Below are positions 56,925 to 64,000 of a stretch of DNA of 64,000 nt, piece after piece. Source of the stretch: Linum tenue (taxonomy: Eukaryota; Streptophyta; Magnoliopsida; Malpighiales; Linaceae); NCBI GenBank assembly GCA_946122785.1, contig CAMGYJ010000010.1, forward strand, positions 13,925,467 to 13,989,466. Reading direction: 5' to 3'. The first letter of the stretch is position 1. The number at the start of each line of letters is the position of its first letter. A program made the translations under genes and the position numbers. Below the pieces are notes generated by a model. It searched no databases, had not been told where the DNA came from, and saw only the letters and a program-made list of their open reading frames with translations.

Positions 56925-57417
56925 CCAATATTGAGTTAAACAAGTTGATTAATCGTGCTTAAACCATCCGACCTTAGAATTGAGTGAGGGAGTAAGCCGA
57001 TTACCGATTGTCTAAACCGAGAGGGTCGACTGACACGGCCTTTCATCCTCACCTCTGTTTAGCAATTGAGACTGTGGTCCCCGACCACATACGCTTTCAT
57101 CTGCAGTTCACGATTAATGTGCCCAAGGAAATCGTTCGAATCCACATAGCATGGTAGCGGTTAGGGGGAAGCGACACCCGAGTGACTTTCCCACAAAAGA
57201 GTTTTCAAACCCAATCACCTTTGCTTTCTTTAATTTCAATTAGCAAACCTTTTAAGCCAAAGTTTAGTTGCTAGATAATGATTTCAACAACGGAAGTAGG
57301 GATAGACGGACCGGCCCGGGTCAATATCTAAATACTTGCCCTATACTGCACCCGATTAGAGTTTAAAAACTTGGGCTCTAATTGGGGTTTTATTGTGGTG
57401 TAGTTTCGTGCGAGTCA
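56925..57417 (+). repeat. truncated 5' LTR of the plus-strand Athila-type element
   Basis: It matches the right part of the LTR at 7916-9362, including GGGGGAAGCGACACCCGAGT, GCTAGATAATG and the end CGAGTCA at 57417. The left two thirds are missing, replaced by the minus-strand element at about 56920. Confidence 0.75.
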
Positions 57418-57423
57418 AGTTTT

Positions 57424-57441
57424 TGGCGCCGTTGCCGGGGA
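57424..57441 (+). other. primer binding site
   Basis: TGGCGCCGTTGCCGGGGA, the exact plant gypsy consensus, 6 bases after the LTR end. Confidence 0.9.
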
Positions 57442-57566
57442 ACACGGTCTGTTATTCTGAAAAAGTTGTTGGTTGTTATCTAGATTTTAATTTTCAGTTT
57501 TGAAAGTGTGTGTGTTCATTGCTTGTGCTAGACTTGGTGTTTTTTCGATTGTGTGTAGGAGGTGCA

Positions 57567-59391
57567 TGACCTTGAGCAACCCGACACCTTGCTACCACCT
57601 GACGAGGACATGACTGAACTGTCCTGAATCCTAGCATGGGAGAGAGAGCTAGGCAAGGCAAGGAGAAGGAGAAGGAGTGAGAGAGAGGAAAACAATTGAG
57701 GTCCTGGTGTTAGTGGAGAAGGAGTTGAAGAAGTCGAAGTGGAACCCGTCGTTGAAGAGAAAATGGCGGGGACCAAAGGACAAGATGGAGGCGCTCAAGC
57801 CGCCATATGAATGAAGCGGTGGGGAGAAGAAGGAGCCTCGAGGACGATGGGGTACTATATGGACCCAAGGCCGGCCGACATTCAATCGCCGATCCTACAT
57901 CCTCCGGTGGGCGGCAAACAATTTCGAGATCAAGCCGGCTCTAGTGACTATGATACAAAGTAATGCTCTTTTCCACGGCCTTGAAAGCGAGTCACCAAGA
58001 GAGCACGTGCAGAGATTCTTGGAGCTCGCGGGGAGCTTGATAATTAATGGTGTGTCGGCCGAAGCTTTGCAACTACGACTTTTCCCATACTCACTCTAGG
58101 GGAATGCACTTAGGTGGCTAAACAACAGCCCACCTTGGTCTATCACCTCATGGGACGACCTCCTCAACAAGTTTATGGCTCGTTATTGCCCGCCTTTGAA
58201 GACGGTAGAGTGGAGAAACAAGATTACACATTTTGAGCAAGAAGAGGACGAGACCTTGAGGGATGCTTGGGAGAGGTACTCCGATTACTTTCTTCAGTGC
58301 CCTCACCACGGGTTTTGAAGAACAGTTTCAGATTGAAACCTTCTACGGAGGCCTAATGCAAGAAGATAAGATCCTCATTGACTCCTTGTGTTAGGGGAAG
58401 TTGATGAATATGGCTCCACCCCAAATAACCAAGATCCTAGAAGATATGGCCCTTAGGGGTATGATTGGGGGGTTGACTAGAAGTGGAAGAAAAAGCAATG
58501 AAAGGGGAGTGAGAAGCATGGGAGCGAGTCTTCCGCTTGAGGCAAAGTTGGATAAGTTGTTGAGGTTATGCTTGAAGATAAAAGGCAAGGAAAACGGGCG
58601 GTAATGTCGTGCGACTGGTGCTCGAGTACTAGCCACGAGATGGCGTAGGGCCAAGCAATGAAGGAGGCAACCACTCCAAAAGAGCAAGTCAACTTTGTGG
58701 TGCTAGGCTCAGAAACCCGTATATCAATACTTATAACCCCGTATGGAGGAACCACCCCAACTTTACTTGGGCATCACCAGCTAATCCGAGGCCCCCGGGT
58801 TTCCAAGGCCCCACGGGGAACTTCCAACCTCGGCCAACCTTCATCCAAAAAAGGCCCCAACTCCAAGGCTCAAACTTTCAACAACCGTACCAATTCTAAG
58901 GTGCTCTAGGGTTTCAACAACAACATAAACCCGACAAGTTATCCAAACTTGAGGACCTAGTGAACACCTTTATGAGTACGAGTAGCCAAAAGTTCTAGAA
59001 GATAGAGCAATTTATGGATGTGGAGACCACCAAGTTTACCTCGGTTGAGGCGGGTCTTCGAAGCCATCAAGTGAGCCTTCAAAGCTTGGAAGTGCAAATT
59101 GGCAACCTTGCCGGTATCCTCACCGAGAGATCCAAGGGAGCCTTGCCTTCCCAAACAGTGGAGAATTCCAATCAAGCTGGGGTGAATGCACTTCAAGTGA
59201 TGAGTTTGAAGGTGGTTCCGGAATTTTCCACTAATGAGGTGGTGGAGAATGAGGATTCTAACAAGGAAGAAACCATCCTGAAAAAGGGAGAGAAGAAGCC
59301 CTCGGGGAATGAGAGGAGGGCGGCAAGGAAGGCATTGCCGGATGATGGATACGTGCCACCTCTTCCTTATCCCACAAGGATGTACAAGTAG
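57567..59391 (+). pseudogene. Athila-type gag, several breaks
   Basis: Reading plus, capsid motifs appear in order: PALVTMIQSNALFHGLESES, HVQRFLELAGSLIINGVSAE and LRLFPYSL, then NALRWLNNSPPWSITSWDDL. Next come KFMARYCPPLK, then EQEEDETLRDAWERYSDYFL. These match the Athila gag pattern of fold-helix motifs with W..L.PGSI..W..L. Breaks include a TAG near 58097, a shift near 58310, a TAG near 58392 and stops between 58620 and 59000. The later part (59014-59391) is a Glu/Lys-rich linker ending in PLPYPTRM, the usual lead-in to protease. Confidence 0.75.
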
Positions 59392-59394
59392 AGG

Positions 59395-60321
59395 TTGGAC
59401 AACGAGTGTGGAGGGTTCATGGAAATGCTACACAAACTCAACCTTAATATCTCGTTCCTCGAAGCCATGGTGCAAATGTCAAGATATGCCAAGTACCTCA
59501 AAGGGTTCCTCATCAAGAAACCAAAGCTTGAAGGCCTCGCCAATGTGACTCTTGGCGAAGAGTGCTCGGCCTTCCTCCTCGACCGCTTGCCCAAAAAGGG
59601 GTCCGACCAAGGTAGCTTTACTATCCCTCTTGATATTGGTGATCACCATATAGATAATGCCTTGGCAGACCTAGGAGCTAGTGTGAATGTTATGCCCTAC
59701 AAGCTTTTCAAAAAGTTTGAAGTAGGTGAACTTAAGACCTCTAAGCTTAGCATCACCTTAGCCGATCGTTCGGTCATTAGCTCGAGAGGTATAGTAGAGA
59801 ACATGATGGTGAGAGTGGGCAAGATTTGCTATCCGACCGATGTCGTGATTCTCGACATAAGGGAGGACTCGGATATGCCCCTCATCATCGGCCGTCCCTT
59901 TCTTGCAACCGCCAAGGCGTTGATAGACGTTAATGAGGGAACCCTAATTTTGAGGGATGGTAAGGAGAGAATCAAGCTTGAAATTGATCCTAGGGTTAGG
60001 AGTGATAAAGTGAAGGGGTTAGTTTCAAATGATGTGAATGAGAGTGGGGGAGAGCCTCTCAAGGCAAACCCCACCGTTACTTGTGTTGTCTTTGATGATG
60101 TTGAGCAGGAAGTTAAGAAGGGTCCTAAGCCCAAAGGACCAAGATTGAATGCTTGGAGAAGAAGGATGAAGGGATCTTTGACCCGGAAGACTATGGGTGG
60201 GGGGGGGGGGGCGAAGCAGTGTTGGCCAACCAAGAGGGCCAACTCAAGGAACCTAAGATGGGAGGCTACAAGCCTCGCCCCGAGAGTGTGGTTGATCTGC
60301 TCTTGGTGGCATCACGTTTAA
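59395..60321 (+). pseudogene. Athila-type protease domain, ending at a poly-G shift
   Basis: The frame continues gag after a TAG at 59389-59391. It reads MVQMSRYAKYLKGFLIKK, then DNALADLGASVNVMPYKLFK, then SITLADRSVISSRGIVENMM and MPLIIGRPFLATAKALIDV. DLGAS is the Athila-type active-site variant of the aspartic protease DTG/DSG motif. The domain looks complete. The frame changes at a run of 13 G (60199-60211). After it, the alternative frame gives MGGYKPRPESVVDLL and stops near 60318. No reverse transcriptase, RNase H or integrase follows. Confidence 0.8.
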
Positions 60322-60364
60322 AGTCATGATTGATCCCCAACTGTCAAGCTAATGACGATAAACA

Positions 60365-60395
60365 AGCGCTTGTTGGGAGGCAACCCAACGGAGGT
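60365..60395 (+). other. conserved Athila spacer motif
   Basis: CGCTTGTTGGGAGGCAACCC, a short sequence that in plant Athila elements normally lies just after integrase. Here it comes about 50 bases after the protease frame, which marks the deletion of the rest of pol. Confidence 0.6.
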
Positions 60396-60572
60396 TTGTT
60401 TTCTTTTCCTTTGTTTTCGTTTTAGTGTCTTGTGAAGGGTTCGAGTGGTGAAGTGGTGTCCCCGTGCCGAGTGTTGTGATTTTGCGGTTTATGGTTGTGT
60501 CCTGATAGATTAGGAGGCACAGAGGAATAGGTTGAGTCAAAAAATTTGCAGAAGTGCCCTGTTTTCACTTGA

Positions 60573-60742
60573 GTTCACGGACGGATTGATGAGTTCACGG
60601 TCGCTAAGACCGTGATCAGGCAAACGCGTCCGTGAACTGGGTGCTGATGCATGTTCACCACCTGTCAACCACTCCGTGTTCACGGACGCATTTGCGAGTT
60701 CACGGTCGCTAAGACCGTGAATTGGGCAACGGGTCCGTGAAC
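60573..60742. repeat. two tandem copies of a nested palindrome
   Basis: Copy 1: outer arms GTTCACGGACG (60573-60583) and CGTCCGTGAAC (60627-60637), inner arms TTCACGGTC (60594-60602) and GACCGTGA (60608-60615). Copy 2: outer arms 60678-60688 and 60733-60742, inner arms TTCACGGTC (60699-60707) and GACCGTGAA (60713-60721). The spacer GCTAA is the same in both. TATAAAAG follows at 60756. Similar arms occur in the LTR at 8228-8250. Confidence 0.9.
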
Positions 60743-60755
60743 TCAGAGTTGTGCC

Positions 60756-60763
60756 TATAAAAG
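60756..60763 (+). promoter_or_regulatory. TATA box before the env-position ORF
   Basis: TATAAAAG lies 14 bases after the nested palindromes and about 670 bases before the env-position ORF. Placement suggests an internal promoter, but it may be LTR-derived sequence without function. Confidence 0.4.
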
Positions 60764-61427
60764 GGGCATGAACGGTGACCCTTCACTTCACAACCAAAAT
60801 TCTCGTCGAAAAATTCAAATCTTTGCCGGAAAATGCGAAAACCCGTTGCTTTTTCGATCTTTCCCCCATTTCCAGCGAGCAAAACCCAAAACCAACGTCA
60901 TATTTTTTCTGAGAGAGATTTGGAGCATATTTTTTCCGGCCAAGTCACCGGCGGCTAGTCTCCGCCGAGCTTCCGACGAAGCTGCGGCAATCCCTCCCCG
61001 GTCAGTTTTCCGACCGTTTTTCACCGTCCTCGGCCGCACCTCACTTCCTCCTACGTCCCACTTGTGTCTCCATGTTTGTTTTCGACTCAACCCTTTTGAA
61101 TTGTGGAGAATCGGATTAGGTAGTGAAGTGAGGTAGCATTTTTGTGCTTTTCAGGATTGAACCTATATTTAGGGCGAGGAATTAGGAGAATTATGTCGTG
61201 TGATTGATGGATTGATTATTACATGAGCTTAGTGAGCCTTGGTGGGCGTGTTTGAATCAAACTGAGCTTATTTTTAGAATTTTCCCACCAAGTGTTATGT
61301 TATGAATGCAAGTGGACTTTGTTTTTTATTGGTAGATGGTAGCCACCGTGGTAGGGGTTGTGGTTCAAATTTTTGTGTACTTGAACCGTGAAATACCCAC
61401 AACCATGCCACGGTGGTTTGAGTTTCA

Positions 61428-62720
61428 ATGTTTTGGCCATGGTGGAAAAACAAGTGTGGGGGGATCTCTTTTCCTCCCAATGAGCGGTATATGACGAGTA
61501 TTTCCACGTATGGTGTGTGTTTGTGTTTGTGCACGATGCTTAACTTGGAGCATGAGTTCATCAGTTATTTGGTGAACCACCCAGAGTTTGGCGACAAGTT
61601 CGCCTACAAGAGTGACAGCCCGATCAGGCCTCACAAGCGGCTGGACCTGGACATGTTTAACTTGTTCAGGTGCCGAGCCGCCATGACTGGGGTACTCTCC
61701 CATCCCCAGTGGCGCCAGATCTTGACCATGGATGAGGAGATCTTCCATGAGCTGTCTGTGTAGTTCTACTCCACCTTCTGCCACATCTTCCCGACCAGCA
61801 AGAAGAGCCGGCCCCGGGTGGAGTTTATGCTGGGCGGTCAGCCGCGAGTGCTGACCTATGATGGCTTCGCTCAAGCCATGGACTTGACACCGCTCACAGG
61901 ACGATGACAGAGCGGCAGTACACGATCGACTTCAACTACCAGGGCGCATTCAGAGCCCTTTGCCGCCCAGAGCACGAGTAGAGCGATTTTGAGGGGAGTC
62001 GCACCAATGCGGTGAAGCTGAAGACCCAGTGGAGGATTCTCCACACTCTTCTCACCGGATCTGTCGTCCCCAGCCTCTAGTCAGGCCACTTGATGAAAAA
62101 TAGAGGGCTCATTGCCCTATACTCGATGAGGAGTCCACCCGAGCTGATTCATCTGGGATCGTTGATCGCCACCTCTTTTGCCCGGTGCTTGGGGCGGAAC
62201 AGAGTGGACACAATGTATATGGGGGGCATCATCACGAGGATCGCCGGAAGATCTAAGCCCCGGGAACAGAAGTAGAAAAACATCAATAGATTTAAAGTCT
62301 TCTCGCTCTCTCCACTTTTAGGTGGATCTGGCCCGCTGCACCATCGTCGGAAGGATGGAGCCCTTCTTAGTGGAGACATTGTATAACCAGAAGCTGGTAC
62401 TCCAGGGCGAGAGAGGAGTGGAGTACCGTGACGGACTCCGAACCTTCAGAGTCATCCGAGCTTCAGCAGCACTGGCTCCAGTGGAGCCTGACCCCGAGGT
62501 CCCACCAGCAGTAGAGCAGCCACCTGCTCGTGCACCCGACCGCCCCCGGCTCCCAGCGCTCTCGCGCCCTGCACAACAGCCACCACCACCAGGAGCAGAC
62601 GATCCCCTCGTCCAGAGGGTGGATCCCCTTGAGCGACAGTCCGACATCCTTGAGCTCATGGCTCGACGCCAGGGTATCCTACCCGATTCTGGCGAGGGTC
62701 CATCCACCGGAGACAGGTAG
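61428..62720 (+). pseudogene. Athila ORF-1-like (env-position) gene, frameshifted
   Basis: ATG at 61428 starts a frame with LEHEFISYLVNHPEFGDKFA and QILTMDEEIFHELSV, and stops at TAG 61761. Homology continues with RVEFMLGGQPRVLTYDGFAQ, then from about 62090 IALYSMRSPPELIHLGSLIA and MYMGGIITRIAGRS. After another stop near 62275 it goes on from 62322 with DLARCTIVGRMEPFLVETLY. A Pro-rich tail ends at 62720. This protein family is specific to Athila-type elements and occupies the place of a retroviral env; no signal peptide or clear membrane anchor is seen. There are at least three in-frame stops and one frame change. Confidence 0.75.
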
Positions 62721-64000
62721 CCGACGATAGAGACATGTGGCAGAGTGGAGTCCTTTCGGCCCACTTCTCTACCTATAACCCTAAACTTGTTTTTTTTTTT
62801 TGTTTTTTTTTATATGTGTGTGTCTGACATAAACTACTACTACTATGTATTGTGCTTGTAATAACCTCGCCTCGAGCGAGTCGTATTGTGCTTGTGTGTA
62901 TTTTTTGTTGTCTCTCCTTGAAGCTCAAATTATCCTACCCCGGTTTGATTCCTACATTCACTCACCAAGCCCAAGCGGTAACATCACTCTACCCCTTTCT
63001 TAGGCCATTGAGGGCAATGCCGAGTTCAAGTGTGTGTGTGGTGGTGGGGGGGGGGGGGTAATCTACTAGTATGTTTGTGTGAGTGAGATGTTGCTTGGAG
63101 CCTTTTATATGACCAAATTTCAAATACTTGAGAGCTCCAAGCAGCGTTTGCATGTTCAAAGTGGCCGGATGGTGGGAAATTCTCGTGTTTGTGCCATTGA
63201 TCTTGAATTGTTGCATGTGATCGAGTATATCCTATGATGATGACTGAGAAGTTCATTAGGATAGGGAAAAAGTTTAGTTCTCGAGTGTGCATAATTGAAT
63301 GGATGGCTTGACTTGATCACTTGTTGTTTACAATTGCCATGCATCGTGTTTGTGAATTGGAATAGATGGTTGGGTAACTAGGTAGCCTGTGAGCTTCGAG
63401 CCGTTCGTTTCTTTCGGTGTGATAGTTCCTTCTTACCACGGTGTGTAGCATCACAGTTGTCACTATCAAGTATGATGGAGGCATAGGATGAGTCCACACC
63501 CAAACGTTGATTGTCCCGAAATGCATCATTCCTTAGTCAACCCCTTTGAGCCTTGTGACTCTGTGGGTCGTTCTCAATTTAGGAGCTTCGTTCGTGTGAG
63601 CTTAAAGGTGTTAGTAGAACGACCCCCAAATCATTTCTTCATGTCTAAACATGACTTGCCCGTGTGTCCCGGAGCTCTTACCGTTGAGTTTCCATAGAGG
63701 TTCTACATAGGAGGTTTGTGTGTGGTTCTTGCAAGGAATGCAAAATGGAGTGTAGTGTTGGAGTTAGTTCCTCAAAAAGAGAGCATTGGTCGTTAAATGT
63801 TTAGGTGGGAAGTGTTTTTACTCTCTAATACCCCCCTCAAAAAGAAAAAAAAGAGAAAAAAAAGAAAAGAGAAACGAAAAAGATGTAATAAAATGGGGTA
63901 AATAAAGTAGAGAGTGCCACGAAAAACTAAAGTACATGCTCTAGGAGGGTTTTCTTGGCACCCAAACCATCGAAACCCCCACATTGTATAGAAATCCTTC
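62721..64000 (+). other. 3' non-coding part of the Athila-type element, continuing off the window
   Basis: It holds poly-T (62790-62810), GTTCAAGTGTGTGTGTGG followed by 13 G (63046-63058), and a purine-rich stretch (63838-63880). The tract GTTCAAGTGTGGGGGG is usual after the env-position ORF in this group. The 3' LTR is not reached. Confidence 0.55.

Noticed and set aside
57125..57150. GTTCGAATCC, which resembles the T-loop of a tRNA
   Set aside because: No acceptor stem or anticodon arm can be formed around it; it is LTR sequence. No convincing tRNA, rRNA or microRNA gene was seen in the window.

Overview
This window is nuclear DNA of a flowering plant, most likely a eudicot. The only gene that reads intact is a two-exon plant purine permease (PUP) on the minus strand (24116-26479). 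Almost everything else is transposable-element sequence of typically plant kinds: Ty3/gypsy elements of the Tat and Athila types and a gag-protease fragment of another lineage, decayed Ty1/copia elements, LINEs, and hAT-type DNA elements. A plant-mobile-domain pseudogene is also present. I cannot name the species.

Layout. 1-3900: LINE debris, a solo LTR with target-site duplication (1774-2322), a dead fragment of a second PUP gene (about 2485-2815), and a small unidentified open frame. 3968-6932: a complete non-autonomous hAT element with 22-bp inverted ends and an 8-bp duplication. It carries exon-intron fragments of two unrelated host genes, a GH5 glycoside hydrolase and a WOX13-type homeobox gene. 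6950-10930: a decayed LINE, then an Athila-type LTR and leader with acidic gag-like frames. 10930-12540: AT-rich and pyrimidine-rich spacer with a telomere-like inverted block. 12544-22927: a young, complete Tat-type gypsy element on the minus strand. Its LTRs are nearly identical and its duplication is ATAAT. It contains an extra intron-bearing gene on the opposite strand that has its own promoter. 23900-26620: the PUP gene. 27113-30600: copia fragments around a hAT transposase tail. 31180-34365: a 5'-truncated LINE split by a 1.2-kb hAT insertion. 36700-39526: the plant-mobile-domain pseudogene. 41040-44630: a minus-strand copia relic cut by a 1290-bp solo gypsy LTR. 46420-53480: gypsy fragments and LTRs. 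53900-56920: the 3' half of an Athila-type element on the minus strand. 56925-64000: the 5' LTR remnant, gag, protease and env-position ORF of an Athila-type element on the plus strand. It lacks reverse transcriptase and integrase and runs off the window.

How the parts relate. The host gene sits in an island of about 3 kb between nested transposons. The main points of interest are the gene-capturing hAT element, the Tat element with its promoter-driven antisense gene and strong GGCGCC word bias, and nested palindromes shared by Athila-type LTRs and the leader of the env-position ORF. Several hAT-type ends also share a TAGGGGTGG-like tip followed by a different amplified short word in each.

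All assignments come from reading translations and repeats by eye. No database search was run. Where reading frames are broken, only the breaks are described.
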